A stretch of 64,000 bases of DNA. Origin: Brachycybe producta. Its lineage: Eukaryota > Arthropoda > Diplopoda > Playtdesmida > Andrognathidae. The notes under the pieces are model-generated. The model did not search any database and was not told the origin of the DNA. It saw nothing but the letters and a program-made list of their open reading frames with translations. Positions 10,567-21,859 of this stretch are shown piece after piece. Each line of letters begins with the position of its first letter. The first letter of the stretch is position 1. Where the stretch lies: positions 2,648,001 to 2,712,000 of the forward strand of contig JAUPFP010000009.1 of NCBI GenBank assembly GCA_036925085.1, read 5' to 3'. A program made the translations under genes and the position numbers.

Positions 10567-11278
10567 TATAAATTTGAATGAATAAATGAACCGCTTTTTT
10601 TTCTCAAGGTGCACTCTCCCAATCCAAGAACCCCATGATATTAAATTGGAGAGGGGAAAAGGTTGGAAAGGGTAGGGGGAGAGAGAAACATGGAGGGGAA
10701 AAAAGGGGGAGGGTGAAACTTTAATTGAAATGAAAGGAGTAAAAAAAGGAACAAACGACACGCATGCGCACACCAGAGAAAACGAAAATCTCATTTTCTC
10801 TTTCAAATATAAAAAGGGGCGGGGATAATATCAAAATTAAACTTGAATTTATCACGGGCATTACAATTTCTTTTGCTCCGCCCTTTTATGAACGTCATCA
10901 ATTTCTAATTGGTTTGTTACTTGGTTTGATGTCACATGCTTTGCCCTTTTCAATTTCTAATTTTTGTTACTTGGTCTGACGTCACAAAAGGGCAGAGGAC
11001 AAGAAATTCTAATCCTGGGCACAATTGCCTGTGAATTTGGCTCCCTTCATGAACCAGTTTTTTCTCATGGACAAGTTTATGTTGCACTCTCCCGATCCAA
11101 GAACCCAAACAATATTAAGGTGCTTATACAAAATGGAAGTGGTCAAGGCAAATTATACTTCATGACAACCTGACATTCACACAAAATGTCATTTATAATG
11201 AAGTATTTGAATAAAATAGTTAAATAATTTTAGTAACAAAATTATGTTCCCGTCCTTTATAACGGGTTACCCCACTAG
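10567..11278 (+). mobile_element. Helitron piece A, 5'-truncated, bounds the RPL11 array
   Basis: The left edge joins RPL11 unit 12 in mid exon; the first bases match internal sequence of the Helitron copies at 17.6, 32.0 and 59.6 kb, so the 5' end is missing. The right end has the Helitron signature: an imperfect hairpin (CCCGTC...AACGGG), the tail TTACCCCACTAG, then T. Inside are a purine-rich tract, a CAGGCAATT-type hairpin MITE (about 10853-11035) and a helicase coding remnant. Confidence 0.75.
11041..11173 (+). pseudogene. Helitron RepHel helicase C-terminal fragment
   Basis: Encodes LHEPVFSHGQVYVALSRSKN followed by PNNIKVLI and a short tail ending FMTT and stop. The run VFSHGQ-YVALSR is the conserved C-terminal motif (superfamily 1, PIF1-like) of Helitron helicases, which unwind DNA during rolling-circle transposition. 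The frame enters from the upstream MITE, so nothing N-terminal to it is present. The part that reads YVALSRSKNP is also recognisable, decayed, in Helitrons B, D, E and F (TATATGTTGCAC...CCATCCAAGAACCC), which shows that those short copies descend from a helicase-bearing parent. Confidence 0.8.
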
Positions 11279-11534
11279 TATTCTAATACTGATTAATAAT
11301 TTTTTTAATACATTTTCTTCATTTCTTAGTTTCATGTAAATTGTATTACAATATTTTACGTAGTTGGTTTAATTGAAAATTTGGTTTTTCAATCGTGAAA
11401 ATTTTAAATTTTGTCGTACACAACGTTTTGAAATGCACGGTTTGTTTATCTTGCTTTTTCTGCATCCTTCTGTTATATGTAGTTATTTAGGCTAATACCT
11501 ACTATAGTAGACTACACACCTAATAATTTACGAA
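11279..11534. other. No gene seen
   Basis: AT-rich DNA between the Helitron and a TTAA element; no exon, RNA gene or convincing repeat recognised. Confidence 0.4.
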
Positions 11535-12352
11535 CCTACAGTGACAAAAACTTACAAACATCTTCGCATGTAGGCGCTTCTGTAGCTGTGACGTCAACAT
11601 GTGGCAAAAAAAATCAATTTTGATACACTTTTGTCCGCTATTTTCTGTCTTATCGATGGATCAAAGTGGGTATATTTTAATAACGACTCTTTTTGGGGTA
11701 CATATGCACTACTGAAAAAAGGAAGAGCAACTTTCGATCTACAATGGTGAGTAATTTGAGTCGTATACAATTAGTGGTCAAATTTTAGGGTATCATGAAA
11801 CTTACTGTTAGTGAGAAGTTTGATCCTATAAAATGTATAAACGGAGGAGCGTTTGTCGCCTATGGGATTTAACATGAGCTAAAAAAAATACGAGATTTTA
11901 AAATGAAATTAAAAATAGAAAAACTAATTATAAACTAGATGAGCAATATTGTTATGTACATATTGCAATTTGAATTTTGAAAATCACAATTTTTGTTGCA
12001 GAAAACAAAACATTTGTGGGAACCATGTATTTTTTAAATAGGAATTTAACATGGGCTAAAAATACGAGATTTTAAGCGAATTTAAAAATAGAAAAACTAA
12101 TTATAAATTTGTACCAACATATCACTAGATGAGCAATATTGTTATGTACATATTGCAATTTGAATTTTGAAAATAACAATTTTCGTTGCAGAAAACAAAA
12201 CATTTGCCTGAACCATGTATTTTTAAAATAGGAATTTCTCTTTCTCATTGGTTTCAATGGCTTAGCTGTGGGGCGCCACTAAACGGCGAAAAGTGGAACT
12301 ATAATTGTCATCTGCTAATATTCAAAATGGTGTCACACATATAGGCTCTTAA
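11535..12352 (+). mobile_element. TTAA-ended MITE, family 3, copy 1
   Basis: The right end reads GTGACACC-type sequence then ATAGGCTCTTAA; the left end (CCTACAGTGAC) matches, inverted, the far end of the copy at 41542-42194. Contains a ~115-bp direct repeat (about 11870-12030 against 12045-12200) built on TTAACATG-GCTAAAAA-TACGAGATTTTAA. TTAA flanks suggest piggyBac-type mobilisation. No transposase frame. Confidence 0.65.
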
Positions 12353-12578
12353 ATGCATAATATACGTGTTCTACAGAGCCCTGTGAAGGGCAAACAAACA
12401 ATATGTCGAATTCAATTTATTCAGTTAATAATCTTAAATACTTAATACTTAAGTATAATATCTAAACTATTGACAAAATATTGATTTAGTATTTCAATTT
12501 AAAATATTAATAATGAAAGTCAATTTTTATTTGGTTCATGTCCTTAACTGGATTCCGTATAATTCACCTAAAATTCAT
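12353..12578. repeat. Dispersed repeat, inverted copy at ~44985-45200
   Basis: The stretch with CAAACAATATGTCGAATTC and TTCCGTATAATTCACCTAAA recurs in reverse complement around 44990-45195. Nature unknown; no coding sequence. Confidence 0.6.
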
Positions 12579-13483
12579 TTAAGAGGCTAGATACATTGTT
12601 TAGTTCAAAATTTCTCCGAATGTAGGAGCTACGATCGTTGTTGATTGAAAAACGGTTTTTTAACGTTTTTTCTCCCGGTTCGAAGTCACATAATAATTAA
12701 TAGAAAATAATTTCGCGTGCTAACCTTATAAAAAGAAAACATTGTGAAGCCAGTAGATTAATGAACGTGCTAATTTTTGTGTGATTGTTCTAAGTCGTTG
12801 TAATGGGAGTTCTTCAAATGTTTGGGTGACGGTTTTTTGCTCCTATGGGACTTAACATGGAGTTAAAAAAACGTAAGATTTTAAATGTTATTTAAAAATA
12901 GAAAGCCCTTTTAAAATTTAGAAAAAGGAATAATCCTGAAGGCAATAAACACGTGTAAGTACGTGCTAATTTTTCTGATTGCTCTAAATCATTTTTAATC
13001 AGAGTTCTCTTAACTTTTGTTGGACGGTGTTTTAGTCCTATGGGACTTAACATGGAGTTTAAAAACGTACGATTTTAAACGTTATTAAAAATAGAAGGAC
13101 CTTTTCAAAATTTATAAAAAGGAAACTTCGTGAAGCCAATACATGAATGTATGTGCTAATTATTTTGTTATTGTTCTAAATCAGTTTTAAGGAGAGTTTT
13201 TCAAATGTTTGTGGGACGGTTTTTGATCCTATGGGATTTAACATGGGGTTGAAAAAACGAACGACTTTGAACCTTGTTTAAAAATAGAAGGACCTTTTCA
13301 AAAATTATATAAATCGAGCACGTGAAGAACAATACTTTTTATTGCATTTTGCGCTTTACTGTATTTTAATTGAGCGATTGTGAGGCGATTTCTTTCAGTT
13401 TTAGTAACACTATATAAGAACACTCATTTGTCTCGTTGTCGTCTGCTCAAAACAACAAGATGGACGTGGATCTAGGCTCTTAA
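12579..13483 (+). mobile_element. TTAA-ended MITE, family 1, copy 1
   Basis: Begins TTAAGAGGCTAGATACAT and ends GGATCTAGGCTCTTAA. The body is three diverged ~185-bp tandem modules, each with CCTATGGGA-TTAACATGG-GTT, then ACG-ACGATTTTAA and TTTAAAAATAGAA. No transposase. Ends and TTAA flanks fit piggyBac-like non-autonomous elements. Confidence 0.75.
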
Positions 13484-13846
13484 CTCGTGTGTCTACAAGG
13501 CTATGCTTTTCGTAAAGGACGGTCCATGTTATAGACAGGCATCTGTAGATGGCTTCAGAATTTTTTTGGCTCCACCCTTTTATTAGCCTCAGAGCAGATA
13601 TCAACTGATTAGAAATAAACAGGGCGGGGCATGTGACATCAGATTCTGTAGCCAATTAGAAATTTATTATGCTTATAAAAGAGCGGAGCCAAAGAAATTC
13701 TGCAGCTGTCTACAGATACCTGTATGCAATATAGGCAATTAGAAATTGGGACAAACAGAAGTTGGCTCTGCCCTTTTTATGACGACTGGCAACTTCGGTG
13801 GTTCGACGTTGAAAAGGGCGGAGCCAACTTCTGGTTGTCCCGAATA
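13484..13846. mobile_element. CAGGCAATT-type MITE remnants between two inverted TTAA elements
   Basis: Holds one hairpin unit (about 13537-13727, ends ACAGGCATCTGTAG / CTACAGATACCTGT) and a collapsed second unit (about 13737-13843) with GAAGTTGGCTCTGCCC and its inverse. Confidence 0.6.
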
Positions 13847-14528
13847 TTAAGAGCCTAGATCCACGTCCATCTTGTTGTTTTGAGCAGACGACAACGAGAC
13901 AAATGAGTGTTCTTATAAAGTGTTACTAAAACTGAAAGAAATCGCCTCACAATCGCTAAATTCAAATACAGTAAAGCGCAAAATGCAATAAAAAGTATTG
14001 TTCTTCACGTGCTCGATTTATATAAATTTTGAAAAGGTCCTTCTATTTTTAAACAAGGTTCAAAGTCGTTCGTTTTTTCAACCCCATGTTAAATCCCATA
14101 GGATCAAAAACCGTCCCACAAACATTTGAAAAACTCTCGTTAAAACTGATTTAGAACAATAACGAAATAATTAGCACATACATTCATGTATTGGTTTCAC
14201 GATGTTTCCTTTTTATAAATTTTGAAAAGGTCCTATTTTTTAATAACGTTTAAAATCGTACGTTTTTAAACTCCATGTTAAGTCCCATAGGACTAAAACA
14301 CCGTCCAACAATAGTTAAGAGAACTCTTATTAAAAATGATTTAGAGCAATCATAAAAATTAGCACGTACTTACACGTGTTTATTGCCTTCAGGATTATTC
14401 CTTTTTCTAAATTTTAAAAGGGCTTTCTATTTTTAAATAACATTTAAAAAACCGTTTTTCAATCAACAACGATCGCAGCGCCTACATTCGGAGAAATTTT
14501 GAAATAAACGCTGTATCTAGGCTCTTAA
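13847..14528 (-). mobile_element. TTAA-ended MITE, family 1, copy 2 (inverted)
   Basis: Reverse complement of copy 1, with TTAA at both ends, missing about 220 bp near its outer end. With copy 1 it forms a composite inverted structure 12579-14528. Confidence 0.75.
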
Positions 14529-15480
14529 GTGCGTGTGTATGCAATATTCCAAAGGTGTATAAGTTACTGTGGCGCTTCTACTAAGGAGTTAGTGTTCGTG
14601 ACATTGATTTGTACAGGAAAAGGGCAAGACTGTGATTGGTTGATGTTAATTTGCGGCATGAAATGCGCTATGAAGTTTTATTATTTTGAGTGGTTTTCTC
14701 CCGATTGTCATGTATGGAGCATTAGTGTGCATTGCAAGTGCACATCCTGTTACGACTTACATACGTGCTAAAAACGTGGACACAATATGGCGACTTGAGA
14801 AACCTTTTATATTGTAAGTTTACATGAATAGGATACGGGAATTTCGTGAATGTTTAAAATTAGTGTTCTGTTTGTATGGATGGGTTGATCTTTTTTTTTT
14901 TTTTTTTCTCGTCGGTTGTTCGCTTTTTCATTGTCGTAGTTGTGTTATCATTGCGTTGTTTATCATTTAATTCGTTAATTATATTGTGGATAAGAAGTTT
15001 GCGAAGGAATTTCGGTGAGTTGACAGTGAAAATGTTGATGTTTTGTGCTGTTATAAAGTGATGGGAGTTACGCTGTTTTTGGATGCCGTCATCTGTGAAC
15101 TCGTTTGCCGCCAAATTAAAGAGTTGCTAGTCAGATTTTCTCGTTTTGTTTAGTTGTTTTTTCTTGGCTCCTCGTAATCGATTTATCATCATCATCATCA
15201 TCATCATAGTATAGAATGGCATTGACTTGTCATCGCGCATCCTTCGTGTTTCATCCATGGAGAGAATCGTAAATAAAATAAAAGTGAGTCGTTCATCATT
15301 GAAAATTCTAAAAATAATATGATTAATTAGTAATTAGTAATCGTTTCTCCGTTGATCACAACATGAACGCATGTTAAATGAATGTTACGCATCGGTAAAC
15401 CGCAAATCCGTAAATGTGATGTGTATAACATTAAAAAAAAATGATTTAAAATTGATGATTCGTGGGGAAAATCTTTCGAA
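14529..15480. other. No gene recognised; simple repeats
   Basis: Contains a poly-T tract (~14890) and an (ATC)n run at about 15187-15207. A cysteine-containing open frame at 14529-14771 has no recognisable family, and I see no splice support for it. Confidence 0.4.
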
Positions 15481-15575
15481 TAGTAATCACGTAGCCTCTA
15501 TGTAAGAGATTGTACGGGGTGTTTGCCTTATTTCGCGCCTTGAGGCGCAACTCCATAGCCTTTGGTTAGAGGCTA
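15481..15575 (+). repeat. Solo relic of the RPL11-unit spacer
   Basis: TAGCCTCTATG-AGAGATTGTA...GCCTTATTTCGCGCCTT...CAACTCCATAGCC resembles the end of each RPL11 unit (TAGCCTCTATGCAGGAGATC...GCCTTATTTTGCGCCTTTGG...CAACCTGTATAACCC). So this part of the unit is itself a dispersed sequence. Confidence 0.55.
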
Positions 15576-15699
15576 GTGGCTCATATTCCAAAGACACTCG
15601 ATTGGATTTGTGGCTTCCTTCTCCAATGTCTGTGTCGAACAAGGTTTATTTGTCTTTCGAGCGCAAAATGAAAAGAAATTTGAATGTGTTTTAGAAACT

Positions 15700-16480
15700 A
15701 GAAAGGTAGCTCAGTGGGTCACGATAACAAAGATGAATGGATGAACATTGGGGGGATAATTCTAAAACCCGACACAAGAGTGCATATAGAATTGGATGAA
15801 CACTATATTAATATGGATGAACACAAATTTTTAAAGGGATGAACATAAAGCGATAAAGGGATGAACATGGTTTAATGGGGATGAACATGGTTTTAAGGAG
15901 GATGAACATGGTTTTGTGGTGATGAACATAGTTGATCTCCCATAAAATGATGTTCACCCCTCTTAAAACCATGTTCATCCTTTTATCCCGCTATGCTCTT
16001 TCCTTTAAAGTATGTGTTCATCCCTTTACGTTCATCCATATTAATATAGGGGTTCATCCAATTCTATATGCATTCTGTGGCTGGTTTTAAAGTTACTCCA
16101 ATGTTCATCCCGTTCATTCGTTCATCTTTTTATCCTTACCTTAGCTGAATGGCTCAGGATAAAACGATGAACGTGGTTTTAAGGGGATGAACATGGTTTT
16201 ATGGCGATGAACATAGTTGATCTCCCGTAAAATGATGTTCAACCCTCTTAAAACCATGTTCATCCCTTTAAAGTATGTTCATCCCTTTAAAATTTGTGTT
16301 CATCCATATTCATATAGTGTTCATCCAATTCTATATGCATTCTGTGTTGGGTTTTAGAGTTACCCCCAATGTTCATCCATTCATCCCGTTCATCTTTTTA
16401 TCCTGACCCATTGAGCTACCTGGGTCAGGATAAAAGGATGAACATCATGGGTAATAATAAAACCTGAAACAGAATGCATA
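15700..16480. mobile_element. GATGAACATGG hairpin elements (two or more, nested)
   Basis: Ends resemble GGGTCAGGATAAAAAGATGA. The inside is built from repeats of GGGATGAACATGGTTTTA and, after a turn, their inverse TAAAACCATGTTCATCCC. Turns lie near 15930 and 16215. Same family as 33618-34203. Confidence 0.7.
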
Positions 16481-16632
16481 TTGAAATGGATGAACAGAAA
16501 AACCTTGCTATGAACCAAGGGAAATTACTTGACAAATGTCCATCCATCATATGTTGCCTTTAAAAAAATCTTAAACATTGGCGCCGTTACGGTCGGTAAT
16601 GCCGATGTTTCTTGTGACTTCTGAATTGCTAA

Positions 16633-17033
16633 GGAACCTTTTCATACGAACCACTTTTCAGTGGTTGGCATTCACTTGAAAATGTTGCAGTGCAAGTGTT
16701 TTAGCTCTGAACCTTTTCAAACGAGTGGCTTCTCGACAGCTTTTTGAAACTTCTGTGTGGCCATAGACGGTGGTCGATATCTGCTATCGGCGACAGTGTT
16801 CCTTCTTTTCACACGGAATGTTTCCTGTGTCAAAAGTCGATTTTATTGGAATGGCTAATGGGGCCGTGCCCTGTTGTCCATTAATTACGGCCACTTTTTT
16901 TTAGCAGTTCACTCAAGTACACTGCCACCTCTACCAACTATCACAGTCGACTCAAGTAGTCGATTCTGGTGACAAGCCAACTACTGTTTGCAGTCGAAAT
17001 CGACCGCCAAAAGTGGTTCGTCTGAAAGGGCCC
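16633..17033. mobile_element. PIF/Harbinger-like MITE, TAA target duplication
   Basis: Ends GGAACCTTTTCATACGAACC and the inverse of GGGCCCTTTCAGACGAACC, each flanked by TAA. The subterminal parts repeat CCACTTTT and AGTCGA motifs. Confidence 0.65.
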
Positions 17034-17099
17034 TAAAGGAAACTGTGCTGAACACAGCAAGTACCTCGTAAAAAGAATGTAGAAATTGCATTAAATTTG

Positions 17100-17420
17100 A
17101 AGATTTTTATTGGTAGTTAAAAGAAAACAGCAAATATTCTGCAAAAAAATTACAAAAATTGTGCAAAAAATTACAAAAATTGTGCAAAAAATTACAAAAT
17201 TTATTCAAAAACTACGGAAATTCTGCAAAAAAACTAAAAAAAATTTTGCAAAAGAACGACAGAAATTCTGCAGAAAAATTGTAAGAAAACTCTCTTCGAG
17301 AAACTTGCAAATGGCTGCGAAATTGTATCAAACTTGTAAGATATTTGTGGAAAGACAATGTGAAGACTTCTGAGAGAAATTTGCGAAATTCTTTCAAGAA
17401 AATTGCATAAAAGTTAAAGA
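17100..17420 (+). repeat. Short-period repeat TTCTGCAAAAAAATTACAAAA
   Basis: Imperfect ~20-bp repeats of TGCAAAAAATTACAAAA-TTGTG decaying to the right. The open frames on both strands are products of this periodicity. Confidence 0.6.
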
Positions 17421-17547
17421 ATACAGCGCAAAATATGCAAGCAATCCTCATATTTTCGAATTGTTTTGATTAGAGGTGGGACGACTCCTAAAAGGTTCTC
17501 GAATCCTTCATATAAGAATCATATATTATTATTATTATATATAATAT

Positions 17548-18052
17548 CCCAGGTCTGTGTGTTTGTGTGTGGAGTAACAAAAACCATTGAAGCACGTCGG
17601 AATTTATATAAATTTGAATAAATGAACCGTTTTTTTTTTCTCAAGGTCAACTATATGTTGAACTCTTCCTTTGGAAAGTGTAGAAGGGGGAGAGAAAGAG
17701 AAAAGTGGGAGGGGGTGAGGGGGAAAAGGTTGGAAAGTGTAGAAGGGGAGAGAGAAAAGTGGGAGGGGTGAGGGGAAAAGATTGGAAAGTGTAGAAGGGG
17801 AGAGAGAAAAGTGGGAGGGGTGTGGGGGGAAAGGTTAGGAAGTGTAGAAGGGGAGAGAGAAATGTGAGAGGGGGTGAGGGGAAAAGGTTGGAAAGTGTAG
17901 AAGGGGAGAGAGAGAGGGAGAGAGAGAGAGAAAAGTGGGAGGGGGTGACTGAAATTGAAATGAAAGGAGTAAAAAAAAGGAAAAAACGACGCGCATGCGC
18001 ACAATTGCCTGTGAATTTTGCTCCCGTTATTTATGACGGGTTACCCCACTAG
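17548..18052 (+). mobile_element. Helitron B (non-autonomous)
   Basis: Starts near CCAGGTCTGTGTG. It contains the common block GAAGCACGTCGGAATTTAT, a relic AACTATATGTTG, a purine minisatellite, the conserved block GAAATTGAAATGAAAGGAG, and the end hairpin CCCGTTATTTATGACGGG followed by TTACCCCACTAG and T. Confidence 0.75.
17667..17945 (+). repeat. Purine minisatellite within Helitron B
   Basis: About five copies of a 50-60-bp unit, GGAAAGTGTAGAAGGGGAGA plus GAGAAAAGTGGGAGGGG. Helitrons D, E and F carry a single unit, so it expanded in B only. Confidence 0.8.
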
Positions 18053-18757
18053 TTTATTAAGAAGATACAAATATATGGAATAATATTAAATATTAAATTA
18101 TTAATAATAAATAACAAGTGTGGCACTCAGGGTCGCCACAAGGTGATTCAATTGGTGATTCGGGTTCCACCGAAATTGCAACAATCGCCGGTTTTATTTG
18201 TTAGTGAACGCTTCTATTGGGCGTCAATGGAGTTAAAAGTAGTAATTTTATCAAAGTTTTTAACAGTTTTTTTAGGTTAATATTGGAAACATCTCGAATA
18301 TTTTTCAAGATTCGCAGGATTCGAATGGCCCATCTCTAGTTTTTTTAAAAGTTAGAATTCGAAAGACGAAAAAAAGCGAGAAGATTCGAGTTTTCGAATC
18401 TTGAATATTTTTCAAGATTCGCACGCAGGCTTCGAATGTTCCCTCCCTAATTTTGACATTTTTTTTTTTCTTTCCGAAAGAGCTTTACGAATATTTTGAC
18501 AACGCGTGCTGTTTATTTTGAACATTGCTATCCGAACGCGTGTTTTTCTTCAGAGAGTAAAACGCTGGCTATTTTTATTGTACTCAATCATGTATGACGT
18601 CACCGTTCATGAAATTCATGAAAATGACGTCACAAGAACGTTGTTTGCAAACTTTAAAACGAGCTCGAATGATTGACAATCCTTATTGATTGGAACGCGT
18701 TCAATTTCTCTAGGATGATGGGTATTATGAACGATTCGAAGTCAATTCATTATATTT

Positions 18758-18762
<5 letters not shown>

Positions 18763-18813
<51 letters not shown>
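18763..18813 (+). repeat. (GA)n microsatellite
   Basis: About 25 uninterrupted GA units in otherwise unassigned AT-rich DNA (18460-19085), which holds no recognisable gene. Confidence 0.95.
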
Positions 18814-18816
<3 letters not shown>

Positions 18817-19091
18817 ACGTGCCTTATTTTTCATGAATGAAAAGTCAATCCGTGACGTCATTTACATGAGGAATGATGGAATTATATTAATTTTTCCAAT
18901 TGAACTTGGATGCTATGTTTTCTTTTATTGTGTAAAAGTTCATTAAACTCATGTTGATGATTACATCGATGTCGTTTTTTTATTGTAATGGGAGGAGGGG
19001 GGGGGGGGAATGAATCGTTTTTGTCTGGAAGTACGGACGTGAACAATTATTGATGCACGGGTTTCATGTGAATAGGCGGCTCTCGAGCCAG

Positions 19092-19893
19092 GGGGCTACA
19101 TCACTAAATTACTTCGAAAAATCTCCGCAAAGAACGCTAGCATCGTTTGTTTATTGAGCCCATAGACCCAATGTTAAAGAAAAAATGTTAATTTTTAAAT
19201 ACACAGTCGCGGCGGCAATATGTTTATTTTTAATATTTAAAGTTGTCCAATATTAAGTTTTCAAAGTGCAATGTGCACTTTAAATATATGCTGATCGAGT
19301 GATAGAATGACAAACAATTGGTAAGTGCGGTTCTATTTTTAAAAAATATTTCAAAATCGCGAATTTCTAACTCTTTATTTCTAACTCCATTGATTACACA
19401 CAAATAAGCAAAAAAAACATCCATTAAAAACATCCAGTAAAAATAATTTTAAAAAACCTGGAAAAAACCAGCACGTGTGCCGATGTGTTGGCTTCATTGT
19501 GGTTTAATTCTGTTTTTTTTTTTAAATTATTTTTAGGTATTTTTACCAACATTTTAATGGATGTTTTTTTTTTCTTATTTGGACGTACTCAATGGAGTTT
19601 AACATAAGAGTTAGAAATTCGCGATTTTGAAATAGTTTTTAAAAATAGAACCGCACTTACCAATTTTTTGTCATTCTATCACTCGATCAGCCTATATTTA
19701 AGGTGCACATTGCACTTTGAAAACATAATATTGGACAACTTTAAATATGAAAAATAAACATATTGCGCCGCGACTGTGTATTTTAAAAATTAACATTTAT
19801 TCTTTAACATTGGGTCTCTGGGCTCAATAGAAAAACGATGCTAGCGCTCTTTGTGGAGATCTTTCTAAGTAATTTAGTGATGTAGCCTCTTAA
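19092..19893. mobile_element. TTAA-ended MITE, family 2, copy 1
   Basis: Nearly palindromic: GGCTACATC-C-AAATTACTTCG on the left and its inverse GATGTAGCCTCTTAA on the right. Carries the core ACTC-ATGGAGTTTAACATAA, then ATTCGCGATTTTGAAATAG and TTTTAAAAATAGAACCGCAC, on both arms. Other copies: 20306-20630, 30260-30525, 38300-38580, 47511-48250, 49073-49810. Confidence 0.7.
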
Positions 19894-20305
19894 GTTAGAA
19901 ATCGACAATTTGTAGTTATTGATTGATCTTCTTGTTTTCTTTCTCGATATTGATATCTTTGTAATCGTCTATTTGAGACTATCTCCTCTTTCAAAAACTC
20001 TCTCTTTTCAAAAACATCCTTTTGTGTCATCCTTTTTTGATGAAGGACAATAGAAATTAGATTTAATTATAACCAATTAGAAGAAGAAAAAAAAAAACGA
20101 AATCCCTTATCTATTCCAATGCAAATTACATTATTAATAAGTGACGCAAACGAAAAATAACAAAGATTTTGAAAGTCGAAAGTGACTCAGAAATGTGAAC
20201 TTGCGGTAGGTTTTTGGCCCAAATTCAAGAAGAAAATTTCTCAATGGAAATTGAATCCTCGGTGCATGGTTTTATTCTTAAAATAACCTTGCTGCAGGTA
20301 GCTCA
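19894..20305. other. No gene seen
   Basis: AT-rich DNA with no recognisable exon or repeat. Confidence 0.35.
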
Positions 20306-20630
20306 TTAAGAGGCTACGTCGCAAAATTACTTCGAAAAATCTCTGCAAAGAGCGCTAGCATCGTTTTTCTATTGAGTCCATATACCCAATGTTAAAGAAT
20401 AAATGTTAATTTTTAAAATACACAAGTCGCGGCGGCAATATGTTTATTTTTCATATTTAAAGTTGTCCAATATTAAGTTTTCAAAGTGCAATGTGCACCT
20501 TAAATATAGGCTGATCGAGTGATAGAATGACAAAAAATTGGTAAGTGCGGTTCTATTTTTAAAAACTATTTCAAAATCGCGAATTTTTAATTCGTATGTT
20601 TAAACTCCATTGAGTAAGAAAAACAACCAT
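20306..20630 (+). mobile_element. TTAA-ended MITE, family 2, left half
   Basis: Starts TTAAGAGGCTACGTCGCAAA and matches copy 1 up to the central core, then breaks off into a GT/CA-rich stretch shared with 30140-30215. Confidence 0.7.
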
Positions 20631-20738
20631 GCTCGTACATGAGCGTGCACATGCGCGCACGTGTGTACATGTGCGTACACATGTAACAATGAAAGAAGGT
20701 TGGTTATTTGATGTATGAATTTCTTGTTTTCTCTAAGT

Positions 20739-21563
20739 CATGGTGGCTGATTTTTTTGATTTTTTTTTTTTTAAATCAAATCGATTTTGTTGATTTAAAT
20801 CAGATTTATTTGATTTTTTTATTTCATTTAGGTGAAATATTAATTTTTTTTTATGATGATGTTTGCAAAAATGAGTAATAACATTGTTAATTGTTAAGTT
20901 GTTAGTAAAATAATTGCAAAATAAGAAAAAAATGTTAAGAAACATTCAAATTTGAAAATAATAAGTTTCAAGTGCTTTTAATTTAACTTTCTGAACATAC
21001 AGTATAAACACAAGCTTTGCAACGTTTTCAGTTCCCAAAGCAAATCAGTGCCTCAAGAGGTAAACTGGGTTAAGTCACTTTTTTTTTTAAAAAAAAAACA
21101 CGATTTTACATCTTCATAAGATGTAAAATTTGCGTTTTTTAAACAGCTTGTCAAGTTCTATCAGTAGTAAACAGTGTTAAGTCCACCGTTTTACACATCG
21201 GCCGCTAGATGGCGGTATACCATGTTAAGTCCTATTCCATCAATGAAGAGAAAAACTTTCAAACGACTACACTGTAAAATTTAGGTTTGGTGACTTAAAA
21301 CAGTTTACCTCTGAGGTTATTAAATAGATTACTATTACTATTTATATCTACAGTATTTGTCCCTGATTTCCACCAGTCAATTGGGGGATACTTCCTCAAG
21401 TATAATCAAGGACTACCACCGGACTTTATTTTATAAACTTGGAGAAAAATGCCGGGAACTGTTTTATTTTTATTGTATAATTTAAATGTTGAAATAAATG
21501 TGAATATTTTTTTAAAAAAAAATCATTTGATTATAATCATTGATTTAAATCACTGCCACCCTG
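20739..21563 (+). mobile_element. hAT-like MITE, CAGGGTGGC ends, copy 1
   Basis: Left CATGGTGGCTGATTTTTTTG and right GATTTAAATCACTGCCACCC TG; about 85 percent like the copy at 27095-27862. An inner inverted element occupies about 21050-21320 (GAGGTAAACTG-GTTAAGTCAC and inverse). No transposase. Clear target duplication not seen for this copy. Confidence 0.75.
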
Positions 21564-21859
21564 GTAAGATAAATCTAGTATTGCCGTTTAACATGGTGTG
21601 TGTTTGGTTTTTTGACAAACCGGGGTTTTTAAATATGGCGCTCAGATGCGTCACAGAAAAGAGCAAGAAACGTAACCACAAGTTACTGTGACGTTGAAAG
21701 AATTGGGGGGGGGGGGGGGGAACAAGTAAAACATGTGTGCCTCTTGAAGGGAAAGGATACGCAGGATGTATGACGATTAAAAACACTTTTAAAAAGATTG
21801 AATAAGAGCGGTCCTTCGAGTATATATTTTTTTGGATCCCGAAAAATATCGAGAATAGC

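Larger units (their letters stand above)
17471..18338. mobile_element. hAT-like MITE with GATTCGAATC motif, split by Helitron B
   Basis: Ends TAGAGGTGGGAC and CCCATCTCTA, with repeated TTCGAATCCT / AGGATTCGAA. A second copy lies at 50993-51413. Helitron B (17548-18052) interrupts it, so this element is the older one. Confidence 0.6.

Noticed and set aside
14529-14771. Second cysteine-rich peptide candidate
   Set aside because: Cysteines lack a regular spacing, there is no leader, and the frame starts at the edge of a MITE.
15700-15720. tRNA gene at GGTAGCTCAGTGGGTC
   Set aside because: Looks like a box A, but no box B or cloverleaf follows; it is the end of the GATGAACATGG element, and its inverse occurs at the other end.
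16141-16420. CRISPR-like array from regular GATGAACATGG repeats
   Set aside because: Repeats invert at the centre, spacers are not unique, and the context is eukaryotic.
17651-18004. 117-residue minus-strand serine/proline/phenylalanine frame
   Set aside because: Translation of the purine minisatellite inside Helitron B.
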